Source: Crocinitomicaceae bacterium (GTDB taxonomy: Bacteria; Bacteroidota; Bacteroidia; Flavobacteriales_D; Crocinitomicaceae). From it: DNA of 64,000 nt. The notes under the pieces were generated by a model. It made no database searches. It saw only the letters and a program-made list of their open reading frames with translations, and was not told where the DNA came from. The DNA lies in assembly GCA_022447665.1 (NCBI GenBank), contig JAKVAQ010000016.1:62001-126000 (forward strand), written 5' to 3'. Below, piece after piece: positions 32,997 to 41,085 of the stretch (its first letter is position 1; each line of letters begins with the position of its first letter). The position numbers and the translations under genes are program-made.

Positions 32997-34028
32997 ATGA
33001 AACCAATTCTCTTATCTGCATTCATTTTATCAACTAGCGCGTTCGCTCAAAATGATTTTGAACTTCATTCAGCCAAAATTGATAGTGTTGTTTCAGGATT
33101 TACCGAAAATGCTCAACTCTCCTACTCTTTTGTCACTCCTGAAGAAACACTCTTTTATGGAGTCTTGAACCATAGCAGCGGTTTAATGCAAATTGAAAAT
33201 CAAGATTCGAGTTTCGAGATTGCATCTATTACTAAAGTGTTTACTTCTCTAGTTCTCTCCAATTATATACAGCAAGAAAAGTTGGACCCCAATGATAAAA
33301 TCAACGCTTATATTCCGTTTAAAATCAAAAAGAAGATCACATTCAAACAGTTAGCCAACCACACGTCAGGCTTACCTCGCTTACCGGAAACTTTTTTTGA
33401 GGAGGTCAAAGATCTTGAGGATCCTTATGCTTTCTTTTCTACCGAGGCACTAGAACAATATTTATCGGAGGGGATGAATCTAATTTCGAAGCCGGGAAAG
33501 CAATATGCATATTCAAATCTGGGCGCTGGAATTCTTGGATACACTCTTTCAAAGATTGAAGGAATTAGCTACAAAAATCTTGTAAAATCATTGATCCTAG
33601 AAAAATACGAAATGAGTAATTCAGGATTCGATCCAGAAAATTTTAAGAACACATTAACAGTTCCATATACAGCAAAAGGAAAAAAATGTAAAAACTGGAA
33701 TTGGGACCCAAGCTTAATTGCAGCGGGCGGATTAATCTCTACCTCCAGAGACATGTCAAAATTCATCCGTGCTCACTTCGATAAGGAGAACAAAGAACTA
33801 TTTATTGTTACGATCCCGACATTACAAATATCAGAGAATATGAGCATGGGCCTAGGATGGCATATAGTTAATACTGGAGGAAGTAATATATTATGGCATA
33901 ATGGAAGGTCTGGCGGCTACACATCTTCAATGATAATCGACCTTGAAAACAAAAAAGGACTTGTTCTTCTTTCAAACCAAACCAAAGGCAATCTTGATGA
34001 TCTAGCTTTTGAGCTAATTAATTTATAA
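32997..34028 (+). CDS. Beta-lactamase-fold serine hydrolase, exported
   Basis: A 343-residue class C beta-lactamase/D-Ala-D-Ala-peptidase-like protein. It has a signal peptide (ending SAFAQ), the active-site SxxK in IASITKVFTSLVL, the YxN motif in YAYSNLGAGILG and the HxG motif near the C-terminus (WHNGRSGGYTSS). Such proteins may be esterases, D-amino-acid peptidases or peptidoglycan enzymes rather than resistance genes. It starts 8 bp after the phosphoesterase stop, so it is probably in the same operon. It abuts the convergent hydratase gene with no gap. Confidence 0.88.
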   Translation: MKPILLSAFILSTSAFAQNDFELHSAKIDSVVSGFTENAQLSYSFVTPEETLFYGVLNHSSGLMQIENQDSSFEIASITKVFTSLVLSNYIQQEKLDPNDKINAYIPFKIKKKITFKQLANHTSGLPRLPETFFEEVKDLEDPYAFFSTEALEQYLSEGMNLISKPGKQYAYSNLGAGILGYTLSKIEGISYKNLVKSLILEKYEMSNSGFDPENFKNTLTVPYTAKGKKCKNWNWDPSLIAAGGLISTSRDMSKFIRAHFDKENKELFIVTIPTLQISENMSMGLGWHIVNTGGSNILWHNGRSGGYTSSMIIDLENKKGLVLLSNQTKGNLDDLAFELINL

Positions 34029-34805
34029 TTACTCTCCTTTAAACACGGGCTTGCGCTTCTCTAAAAACGCTGCTACACCTTCATTATAATCATAGGTAGA
34101 TCCTGCTTCAGTTTGAAGATCTTCTTCAGTTTTCAACTGAGCAGTTAAATCAGCAGACATAGAAAGATTCAATGCTCTCTTTGTAAGCCCCAATCCTTTC
34201 GTAGGCATTTTGGCCAGTTTAGAAGCAATTTTGAAACTTCCCTCCGAAAATTCTTCGTCGGCAAAAACCTTGTATATCATCCCCATTCGCTCTGCTTCTT
34301 CTGCCCCAATCTTATCACCGAGCATCATTAATGCAGAAGCTTTTTGAAACCCAATTAAGCGTGGAAGAAAGAAAGTCCCCCCTGAATCTGGAATTAAACC
34401 AATTTTACTGAAAGCTTGAATAAAGCTTGAAGATGCAGTGGCAACACAAATATCACAAGCCAAAGCAATGTTTGCCCCAGCGCCAGCTGCCACACCATTT
34501 ACCGCTCCGATAATGGGCTTTTCAATTTTACGAATGCGTTCAATTATTGGATTGTAATGATCTCTAACAATTGATGTGAGTTCAGGACCATTTGGATCAG
34601 TTACCTCCTGAAGGTCCTGTCCAGCGCAGAAAGCTTTGCCCTCACCGATAATGTATATTGCTCTTACATTAGGATCTGTTTCAAATTCATCTAATTTGGC
34701 TTGTAAAGATTTAGCCATTTCCTTATTAAAGGAATTGAATACTTCAGGACGATTTAAACGAATAATCGCAACATTTTCTTTGATCTCGAATAGAATTGAA
34801 CTCAT
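34029..34805 (-). CDS. Enoyl-CoA hydratase/isomerase family, PaaG-like
   Basis: A 258-residue crotonase-fold enzyme. It has the oxyanion-hole segments EGKAFCAGQDLQEV and AVNGVAAGAGANIALACD, and SFIQAFSKIGLIPDSGGTFF, which is most like PaaG, the ring 1,2-epoxyphenylacetyl-CoA isomerase. The acyl-CoA substrate cannot be fixed from sequence, and other phenylacetate genes are absent here, so fatty-acid or amino-acid breakdown is equally possible. It converges on the beta-lactamase-fold gene with adjoining stop codons. Confidence 0.85.
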   Translation of the reverse strand: MSSILFEIKENVAIIRLNRPEVFNSFNKEMAKSLQAKLDEFETDPNVRAIYIIGEGKAFCAGQDLQEVTDPNGPELTSIVRDHYNPIIERIRKIEKPIIGAVNGVAAGAGANIALACDICVATASSSFIQAFSKIGLIPDSGGTFFLPRLIGFQKASALMMLGDKIGAEEAERMGMIYKVFADEEFSEGSFKIASKLAKMPTKGLGLTKRALNLSMSADLTAQLKTEEDLQTEAGSTYDYNEGVAAFLEKRKPVFKGE

Positions 34806-34872
34806 GATTTAATTTTGCTCTAAATTAATCATCTTTTCTTAGATTTATGGCAACCAGAAAGGAAAGAAGAAA

Positions 34873-35628
34873 ATGTCTAGAACAGTATTAGTAACCGGAG
34901 CAACCGCTGGATTTGGGGAAGCTATAGCCTATAAATTTGCGAAAGATCAAAATAAAATAATAATAACGGGCAGACGCCAGGATAGATTAAATAAAGTCGA
35001 GGAAGAAATCAAAAATTTAGGAGGGGAAGCGCTTTCACTTTGCTTTGATGTAAGGAAACAGAACGAAGTGATTGGGGCGGTTAAATCAATACCAGAAGAG
35101 TTTAAGTCTATTGATATCCTTGTGAATAATGCCGGACTAGCAAGTGGTTTAGATCCGATTCAGGATGGTAGTACCGAAGATTGGGATAGAATGATTGACA
35201 CGAACGTTAAAGGTCTTTTATATGTCTCTAATGAGGTCATTCCGCTTTTAGAAGATGGAACTGGTCATATTATTAATATTGGATCTACAGCTGGAAAAGA
35301 GGTTTATCCAAAAGGTAATGTATACTGCGCATCGAAACATGCGGTTGATGCCATTTCCAAAGGGATGCGGCTAGATTTATTACCTCGTAGGATAAAAGTA
35401 ACTCAGATTTCTCCTGGCGCAGCCAATACAGAGTTCTCTACCGTAAGATTTCATGGCGATAGAGAAAAGGCCGATAGTTTATATACAGACTATGAACCTC
35501 TTTTAGCGGAAGACATCGCTGAGTTAACCTATTATGCTGCAAATTTACCCGTTCATGTATGCATTAACGATCTCGTTGTTACAAGTTTAGCACAAGGAAA
35601 TAGTTATGTATTCAATAAGAAAAAGTGA
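34873..35628 (+). CDS. Short-chain dehydrogenase/reductase, YdfG-like
   Basis: A 251-residue NAD(P)-dependent SDR. It has the cofactor loop VTGATAGFGEAIAYKF followed by TGRRQDRL, whose Arg residues favour NADPH. The structural motif is NNAGLA, and the catalytic Ser and YxxxK lie in NIGSTAGKEVYPKGNVYCAS, then KHAVDA. It is closest to the YdfG type, which oxidises L-allo-threonine and 3-hydroxy acids. The gene stands alone, 67 bp from the divergent hydratase start. Confidence 0.87.
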   Translation: MSRTVLVTGATAGFGEAIAYKFAKDQNKIIITGRRQDRLNKVEEEIKNLGGEALSLCFDVRKQNEVIGAVKSIPEEFKSIDILVNNAGLASGLDPIQDGSTEDWDRMIDTNVKGLLYVSNEVIPLLEDGTGHIINIGSTAGKEVYPKGNVYCASKHAVDAISKGMRLDLLPRRIKVTQISPGAANTEFSTVRFHGDREKADSLYTDYEPLLAEDIAELTYYAANLPVHVCINDLVVTSLAQGNSYVFNKKK

Positions 35629-35739
35629 TCAATTCTTAATATTCTGCGTTAGCCAAGTGTAAATTTTCACATTCGTATTCATTATATGTACATTGGTCGA
35701 ATATGTTGGCATATATTAGATTTCAGTGCCCCCTTCGCC

Positions 35740-35747
35740 TATCTTTG
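35740..35747 (+). promoter_or_regulatory. -7 box TATCTTTG, 5 nt before ATG
   Basis: Perfect TAnnTTTG match, then TTCTG and ATG at 35753. It supports 35753, and not the upstream GTG at 35726, as the start of the HutD-like gene. Confidence 0.5.
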
Positions 35748-35752
35748 TTCTG

Positions 35753-36337
35753 ATGGACTTGCAAATTATTAGGAAGACAGAGATGAAAAAAACCACTTGG
35801 TCAGGTGGTGACTCTGAGCAGATCTATATTTTTCCAGAAAACAGTGATTTTGAAGCTGGTAATTTCGCTTACCGCTTTAGTTTAGCATCTATTAATGGTG
35901 AAAAAACAGAGTTCACTTTCATGGAAGATATTGCGCGTATTTTCATGGCAATTGATCCATTTAGACTTGAAATAGATGGACATGGGTATAAGATGACACC
36001 TAGAGAAACCATCAATTTCAAGAGTAATCAAAAGGTTATCTGCGAAGGAAAAGGAAAGGCGTTTAACGTTATGATTGGAGACCCTTCATACAGAGTATCG
36101 GTTCAATTTCTCGAACTACAGCCTGGCGAATTCATCACAGAGAAAATCCAAAACCACCACTACTACTACCTTTACAAAGGAGATTGCATTGTTAAAGAAT
36201 TTTCATTTAGAGAGGTAATGCATGAAGGAGATTTACTTACTGTAGACTCCAGTGTAAATCAAGCTAGACTAAAAATGATGTCAGAGAAAGTGATTCAATT
36301 GGTTCGCGTTGACCTTTTGAGAGCTCAAGCTGTTTAA
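35753..36337 (+). CDS. HutD/Ves-family cupin-like protein
   Basis: A 194-residue protein whose N-terminal half matches the HutD/Ves pattern: TTWSGGDSEQIYIFPEN, then FAYRFSLASING and FTFMEDIARIFMAI. HutD is thought to be a regulator or metabolite sensor of histidine use, and Ves is cold-linked in E. coli. A second cupin-like part follows (VQFLELQPGEFITEK, YLYKGDCIVKEF), which looks like a double-cupin arrangement. No hut genes are nearby. Its stop overlaps that of the convergent lipoprotein gene in TTAA. Confidence 0.75.
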   Translation: MDLQIIRKTEMKKTTWSGGDSEQIYIFPENSDFEAGNFAYRFSLASINGEKTEFTFMEDIARIFMAIDPFRLEIDGHGYKMTPRETINFKSNQKVICEGKGKAFNVMIGDPSYRVSVQFLELQPGEFITEKIQNHHYYYLYKGDCIVKEFSFREVMHEGDLLTVDSSVNQARLKMMSEKVIQLVRVDLLRAQAV

Positions 36338-37419
36338 TTCCCTGTGTTAGGATTACTATTAGTGTCCTCTATTTGCTCACCATTATTGTCTTGCTCTTCG
36401 AACATTTTATTTCTTGCAATTCGTTGTAGCCTCTGATTTAGAATAGCCGCATAATTTCTGGCGTAAGTAATACCAAATTCCGTAAAGGCTTTATTTGCTA
36501 GCTCATAGGCATTTTCTACGTCACCGTTGATTTCAGCATAAACAGCCATATTATATGTAGCACGTCCTGCCACTTTGCGTTTTCTGTGGGTTAAATCTTT
36601 TTCCCAATACTCAGCTGCACCATCCCAATCACCAATCAAGGCTTTTCTTCTACCTGTTTTAAGGTTTCTACTTCCCTTGTTATAAAAATCTCTGCGCACT
36701 CGAAGTAAAACGTACTCTACTCTATTGGCATACATTCTACCTACGCTCTTACTCACCTGTTTAACAGCCTCTTTTCTATTCATTAAAACAGCTGCAGCTT
36801 TTGCAGGGTTAATACCCGTTCCTGTACTAGTAATCCAATCAGAAATATAAAATTGATCTAATACAGTTTTTGTTGCTGGATCATAAATTCTCCATCCGGT
36901 TTTTAAATTTGTTCTTGAAGTCGCAGTATGCTCTAACACAGGAATAGTTCCTCCTAAAGGGTTGTTCACTTGTCTTGTTTGTTGAGAATAAGTAACTTTT
37001 GTATCTGTATCAAACATTTCCAAAACAAATAAAACTTGAACATCATTTTCAATACAAATTCGTTCTACTTCCGACCAATCTAATTGGGCAGGAAAAACAC
37101 CCAGACCTGGAGTTTGAAGTTGCATCTCATCAAGTAATAAAACCTTTTGGAAACGAGGATTTCGTGTTAGTTCATCGTAACATGATTCAACAGCATCAGT
37201 AGAGCCCACATAATCAAGCTCTGGCCCTTCTAATGATAAACCAGCCTCTATTTTATCTAATATACCTTGTGTGCCAGATGTCAATGTACGATTCACAACC
37301 CCTGCAGACACATAATCTTTAGGCAAGAATACAGCTGGTGGCTCTTGAACATTAAGAAACAAATCAGTTTTGCATCCTAAAATGAAGAAGGATATTAGAA
37401 TTAGCGCTAGATACTGCAT
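36334..37419 (-). CDS. DUF6340-like lipoprotein
   Basis: A 361-residue lipoprotein (lipobox FILGC, Cys at residue 16) that resembles the DUF6340 family of Bacteroidota, from its PAVFLPKDYVSAGVVNRT opening and ENDVQVLFVLEMFDTDTKV core. The C-terminal third looks like two TPR helices (GDWDGAAEYWEKDL, then AVYAEINGDVENAYELANKA). No enzymatic motif is seen. It is read away from the long spacer that precedes proteorhodopsin. Function is unknown; a structural or assembly role in the envelope is a guess. Confidence 0.75.
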   Translation of the reverse strand: MQYLALILISFFILGCKTDLFLNVQEPPAVFLPKDYVSAGVVNRTLTSGTQGILDKIEAGLSLEGPELDYVGSTDAVESCYDELTRNPRFQKVLLLDEMQLQTPGLGVFPAQLDWSEVERICIENDVQVLFVLEMFDTDTKVTYSQQTRQVNNPLGGTIPVLEHTATSRTNLKTGWRIYDPATKTVLDQFYISDWITSTGTGINPAKAAAVLMNRKEAVKQVSKSVGRMYANRVEYVLLRVRRDFYNKGSRNLKTGRRKALIGDWDGAAEYWEKDLTHRKRKVAGRATYNMAVYAEINGDVENAYELANKAFTEFGITYARNYAAILNQRLQRIARNKMFEEQDNNGEQIEDTNSNPNTGN

Positions 37420-37807
37420 ATGCTTCGGTTTAATCGGTTAATTGCAAAGCTTATGCCAAAAAATTAACAGATTGTTAACGGTTGAAGTAAAGGTAAAAAA
37501 AGGTGTCAGTTCAACCTGATCTAGACCAAGAATTCTCTAAAAAGTGATGTTTAGTTTTATCAAAAACATTAAACATTTCTGAAATTTCAAAAAAAATGAA
37601 ATTATTTTTTAGAAGCGGAACACTAATAACAATTACTCATTATAGATATTATATATAAACATATGTTTTTGAACGCTATACAAAACTTATATATACTTTT
37701 ACTTTAATACTATTCTCATCGTAAAAAAGAGTAGTTTCGTTTAATCATGTACGCATTTCGTTAAACAATATAAATTTCCACGTGTTATAATAAAAAAACA
37801 CACTATT
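37420..37807. other. 388-bp A+T-rich spacer upstream of proteorhodopsin
   Basis: No gene is supported here. The stretch between the divergent lipoprotein and proteorhodopsin genes is very A+T-rich. One possible promoter for the plus strand is TTTTTG (37666-37671), 20 nt, then TATACTTT (37692-37699), a weak match to the -33/-7 consensus. It would give a leader of about 100 nt. I see no clear operator palindrome or riboswitch. Confidence 0.5.
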
Positions 37808-38533
37808 ATGAAAACAATTATATTGGCGGCAACGCTTCAACCAGGAGATTACGTCGGATTCACCTTCTTTATCGGCAGCATGGCCATGATGGCAGCCACA
37901 GTATTCTTCTTTTTAGAAATGAGAAATGTAGATGGTAAATGGAAGACATCACTACTCGTTTCCGGACTTATTACATTTATTGCAGCAGTGCACTATTACT
38001 ACATGAGAGATTTCTGGGTAGAAAATGGCACATCTCCAACCGAATTCAGATATATTGACTGGATACTAACAGTACCGTTAATGTGTGTGGAATTCTATCT
38101 TATCCTAAAAGCATTTGGTGCAAAAATGGGATTACTATGGAAAATGATTTTCTATTCTGTATTTATGCTAGTTACAGGATATCTGGGAGAAACAGTATTT
38201 AGAGATCAAAATGCATTGTGGGGTGCTATTTCAACATTAGGATACGCAGGTATTTTCTATGAGGTATGGTTCGGTTCAGCTAAACAATTATCGAAAAACT
38301 CGAACAACCCTACTCTACAGAAAGCATTTAACACACTTGCATGGTTCATTTTTGTAGGATGGGCAATTTATCCGATTGGTTACATGGCCATTCCAGGAGG
38401 ATTACTTAGTGGAATTCTACCACTAGAATCAATGGATATTATCTACAATATTGGCGATGCTATTAACAAAATTGGATTTGGACTTGTAATTTATAGTCTT
38501 GCCGTAAGTAGCAAGAACCAGGAAGCAGCGTAA
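37808..38533 (+). CDS. Green-tuned proteorhodopsin proton pump
   Basis: A seven-helix, retinal-binding light-driven proton pump of 241 residues. In helix C (RYIDWILTVPLMCVEFYLIL) the acceptor Asp84, Thr88 and donor Glu95 match Asp97/Thr101/Glu108 of proteorhodopsin, so it belongs to the DTE proton-pump class. Met92 at the tuning position (105) predicts green absorption. His62 matches His75, the Asp97 partner. The retinal Schiff-base Lys is Lys221 in IGDAINKIGFG. The gene for the retinal-forming Blh oxygenase follows on the same strand after a 71-bp spacer containing a stable hairpin. The protein sits in the inner membrane and would energise it in light. Confidence 0.98.
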   Translation: MKTIILAATLQPGDYVGFTFFIGSMAMMAATVFFFLEMRNVDGKWKTSLLVSGLITFIAAVHYYYMRDFWVENGTSPTEFRYIDWILTVPLMCVEFYLILKAFGAKMGLLWKMIFYSVFMLVTGYLGETVFRDQNALWGAISTLGYAGIFYEVWFGSAKQLSKNSNNPTLQKAFNTLAWFIFVGWAIYPIGYMAIPGGLLSGILPLESMDIIYNIGDAINKIGFGLVIYSLAVSSKNQEAA

Positions 38534-38556
38534 AAAAATTAAAATAGCTCATAAAT

Positions 38557-38598
38557 CGGTAGGGGTTCTTTAACTATTAAGGTTGGGAACCCCTATCG
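38557..38598 (+). other. Intercistronic hairpin between proteorhodopsin and blh
   Basis: A 12-bp stem, CGGTAGGGGTTC pairing with GAACCCCTATCG (one G-U), encloses an 18-nt loop. There is no T-run after it, so it is not a normal terminator. It ends 6 nt before the blh ATG. The G-U pair is stable only in plus-strand RNA. It could protect the proteorhodopsin mRNA 3' end from exonucleases or limit blh translation. Confidence 0.75.
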
Positions 38599-38604
38599 TA
38601 CCTT

Positions 38605-39537
38605 ATGAAAGTTTCTATAAAATACCTTATAATAGGATTAATAGTGTTCCTATTTTACAGCACTGAGTTTTCAGCGGTGTCATATAATTTTGTTTGTTTT
38701 GGATTAATCCTTTTGGTTGGCATCCCGCATGGAGCGGCAGACCATAGAATTAGCTCAACCATCTACAATCAAAAAAACACTGTCCGATTTATAATTAAAT
38801 ATATACTAATAGCAAGTGGTTACGCGGTGTGGTGGATATTCATGCCTGGCAAAGCGTTAGCATTTTTCATTCTGTTAAGCACATATCATTTTGGTCAGGA
38901 ATTTTTAGAAGATATGGGATTAAAAAAAATTAGACCATGGGCCATTATACTTTGGGGCTCAACACTACTTATTGCTCCTGTTTTTATTGCTTACCCTGAG
39001 ATTAAGAGCAATTTGGAAATGATAACCAATTCCGATCTACCAGAGATAAATAAAGTTATTCTCATCTCTTTTGTAAGCTTTATATTTATTTGTGCATTCT
39101 TTCATTTAATTCATCTTTCAAAAAACGGTGAAATCAAAAGAAAACGGGTAATAGAGCAAACATTTAAAGTTTTAATTTTCTTTATTAGTTTCTCTGTATT
39201 ACCATTTATCATTGCCTTCACCCTTTACTTTATTCTCTTTCATGCCCTGAACGCCTTTAGACATCAATTTAATTGGTTGAAAGGAAACATTCATGGATAT
39301 ACGATTAAACGCTTCTTGAAAGATTTGTTATTATTTAGTTCTTTATCAATTTTTGGAATTTTAACCTTGATATATTTTATTCAGCCAGAAAGCAGTTCAG
39401 AAATGTTGAGTTATTTCTTTGTAATAATTTCAATCATCACATTGCCTCACTCTATTCTGTTTGACCAGTTCTATAAAAATAGAAACGCACAATTGCAAAA
39501 ACAGAATGAATCAGAGAGCAATTATGAAACTGAATAA
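38605..39537 (+). CDS. blh: Brp/Blh-family beta-carotene 15,15'-dioxygenase
   Basis: This membrane enzyme cleaves beta-carotene into two retinal molecules, the chromophore of the upstream rhodopsin. It has 310 residues and about eight hydrophobic helices. The conserved His-containing motifs, thought to bind iron, are IPHGAADHRI, STYHFGQEFLED, HALNAFRHQFNWL and TLPHSILFDQFY. The 71-bp gap and shared strand make a proteorhodopsin-blh unit. The carotenoid pathway itself is not in this window. Confidence 0.96.
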   Translation: MKVSIKYLIIGLIVFLFYSTEFSAVSYNFVCFGLILLVGIPHGAADHRISSTIYNQKNTVRFIIKYILIASGYAVWWIFMPGKALAFFILLSTYHFGQEFLEDMGLKKIRPWAIILWGSTLLIAPVFIAYPEIKSNLEMITNSDLPEINKVILISFVSFIFICAFFHLIHLSKNGEIKRKRVIEQTFKVLIFFISFSVLPFIIAFTLYFILFHALNAFRHQFNWLKGNIHGYTIKRFLKDLLLFSSLSIFGILTLIYFIQPESSSEMLSYFFVIISIITLPHSILFDQFYKNRNAQLQKQNESESNYETE

Positions 39538-39614
39538 TATTTCAATATATCAATATCAGAAGAACTTGGAGGATGGTTGAACAACTCCATCAGTTCACCT
39601 TAGGTAACATGTCT

Positions 39615-39639
39615 AGATTCTTGAGATTTTAAAGAATCT
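39615..39639. repeat. Inverted repeat downstream of blh, possible terminator
   Basis: AGATTCTT (39615-39622) and AAGAATCT (39632-39639) are perfect inverted repeats around a 9-nt loop. The T-run after it is poor (CTTTATAG). It lies about 80 bp past the blh stop and may end that transcript. Confidence 0.35.
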
Positions 39640-39686
39640 CCTTTATAGTATAAGAATAATAACCCTTTTCTGCATTAAAGGTATTA

Positions 39687-40187
39687 TCAAACACGGATCG
39701 TATTTTCAAATCCTTCATAAGATATACTTTTAACCACAAGAAAGTTATTATTGAACATTTCAAAGTACACTTCTTCTCCATAAGAATTGTATCCGTAATT
39801 GATAAAATTCAATAATCCCTCATCGAAATCCCAGGTCACGAAATAGCTTTTTTCAATATCAGTGCCCGTTGAAAAACCTGTAAGAAAGAAATCCTCGGTA
39901 AAGCCATATATACCATTAAAAACTGGACCAGGATCTAACCCCTCATATAAGGAGGATAAATCTAAAGAATCTGGGAAAACAACATCATTTTCAAACGCTG
40001 CTTCTTCTATTGCATCTAGATAGCTGGAGTGATTATAATCTTCCATTTCAATTTCAGCTTCTGCTTCTTCCGCGAATTCTATTTCCTCTGTGGCTTCATC
40101 TGATTGCCCCTTATTGCCTTCATCGGAACTACACGAAGTCATGCTCAGTATAACCAATAACGGAATGAATAAAATATTGATCTTCAT
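39687..40187 (-). CDS. Hypothetical acidic lipoprotein
   Basis: Not recognised. The ATG at 40185-40187 gives 166 residues with signal MKINILFIPLLVILSMTSC (lipobox MTSC). A strongly acidic linker follows, rich in Glu and Ala (EEIEFAEEAEAEIEMED), then a beta-rich globular part (FNGIYGFTEDFFLTGFSTG). A TTG six codons earlier is possible but less likely. A TAATTTTG box 15 nt upstream overlaps the stop of the preceding gene. It probably sits in the envelope; no function is evident. Confidence 0.7.
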   Translation of the reverse strand: MKINILFIPLLVILSMTSCSSDEGNKGQSDEATEEIEFAEEAEAEIEMEDYNHSSYLDAIEEAAFENDVVFPDSLDLSSLYEGLDPGPVFNGIYGFTEDFFLTGFSTGTDIEKSYFVTWDFDEGLLNFINYGYNSYGEEVYFEMFNNNFLVVKSISYEGFENTIRV

Positions 40188-40202
40188 GTTATATATGTTT
40201 CT

Positions 40203-40210
40203 CAAAATTA
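40203..40210 (-). promoter_or_regulatory. -7 box TAATTTTG overlapping a stop codon
   Basis: On the minus strand the TAA stop of the upstream gene (40208-40210) is also the first three bases of this perfect TAnnTTTG box, which precedes the acidic lipoprotein gene by 15 nt. Confidence 0.5.
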
Positions 40211-40615
40211 AACTTCAACATCCACCAAGAACTCTTCAAGATATTTAAGGTCATTTTCATCGGCATTATGCATCTTTAAAAAATCAATGAGCTCAGAATT
40301 CTTATTTACCACTTTCAGCGGCCACTTTGGTTTAAAAATCATGAAATAACCTTTAGTCACAAGCCTCATTGCCAAGCTATTGACAAGTACTACCTCACAA
40401 ATTCTAAGATCATTGAGTAGCTTTTGATTGGCCAAATATTTCTTGGCGTCCGAATCCATTGAAGCAAAATTATCTCGAAGATCGATAATTGAATAGAAAG
40501 GTTTCTCACCATGAAGCTCAAATCCATTATTAACAACTTCTTTTAGCTTATCTAAATTTACTTCAGCACCATCTAAATATGTAAGGTAGAAGATATTCTT
40601 ACCAAACATTTTCAT
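40208..40615 (-). CDS. DUF7793/STAS-like cytoplasmic protein
   Basis: From the ATG at 40613-40615 (MKMFGKNIFYLTYLDG) the product is 135 residues. The frame is open for another 97 codons upstream, but that part overlaps the divergent lipoprotein gene at 40746 and has no family look, so I reject it. The core (PFYSIIDLRDNFASMDSDAKKY, then EVVLVNSLAMRLVTKGYFM) resembles small alpha/beta proteins of the DUF7793 kind, with a SpoIIAA-like fold, known in flavobacteria but without assigned function. No membrane segment or signal is present. Confidence 0.65.
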   Translation of the reverse strand: MKMFGKNIFYLTYLDGAEVNLDKLKEVVNNGFELHGEKPFYSIIDLRDNFASMDSDAKKYLANQKLLNDLRICEVVLVNSLAMRLVTKGYFMIFKPKWPLKVVNKNSELIDFLKMHNADENDLKYLEEFLVDVEV

Positions 40616-40745
40616 AAAGTAATTCTTATGGTCTGTTCTGTCGTTTTCCACGGATACGAGCAATGAATATATTGAATTAATCTCAGAGTAGATGAAATGA
40701 ATGGTACCTATACACAAAAATTGTATTTTAGTATAAAATCGAATA

Positions 40746-41060
40746 ATGAGAACAATTTCTAAACTTCTCCTTTTAAGCATATTAGCTTCCATAACATCTT
40801 GCACAATTTCGGAGTCAGATGCAAAAGTGTTCCTTCGAGCCGAAGCAGAGGCACAAATCCCAAAAACTTGCGATTGTCTTGCTAAACTTGAGGCCACTGG
40901 AGACAAGGCTATTGAGAAGGAAGCAGAATGTAAGAGTGACGGACAATGGGCAATTCTTGAAGCATCACAATCAGAAAGAATTGGTGATACCTACCCTGAT
41001 ATTGAAGAAGAAATTATCGATTTCTATAATAGCGAAGTTGAGAAATGCAATGAAGAATAA
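40746..41060 (+). CDS. Small hypothetical lipoprotein
   Basis: Not recognised. A 104-residue lipoprotein with signal MRTISKLLLLSILASITSC (lipobox ITSC). The mature part is helical and acidic, with a CDC pair in PKTCDCLAKLEATG and further Cys in AECKSDG and near the end (VEKCNEE), which could form disulfides. It is divergent from the DUF7793-like gene. No homology to a named family is apparent to me. Confidence 0.68.
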   Translation: MRTISKLLLLSILASITSCTISESDAKVFLRAEAEAQIPKTCDCLAKLEATGDKAIEKEAECKSDGQWAILEASQSERIGDTYPDIEEEIIDFYNSEVEKCNEE

Positions 41061-41085
41061 TCGCTAATAGTTTCATTGAAATCGA

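Noticed and set aside
37801-37808. Use of the proteorhodopsin region as evidence of a gene island
   Set aside because: No integrase, repeat or att-like sequence borders it, and base composition of the genes matches neighbours.
40616-40906. 97-residue extension of the DUF7793-like protein
   Set aside because: It runs across the divergent lipoprotein gene and its composition is not protein-like for this family.
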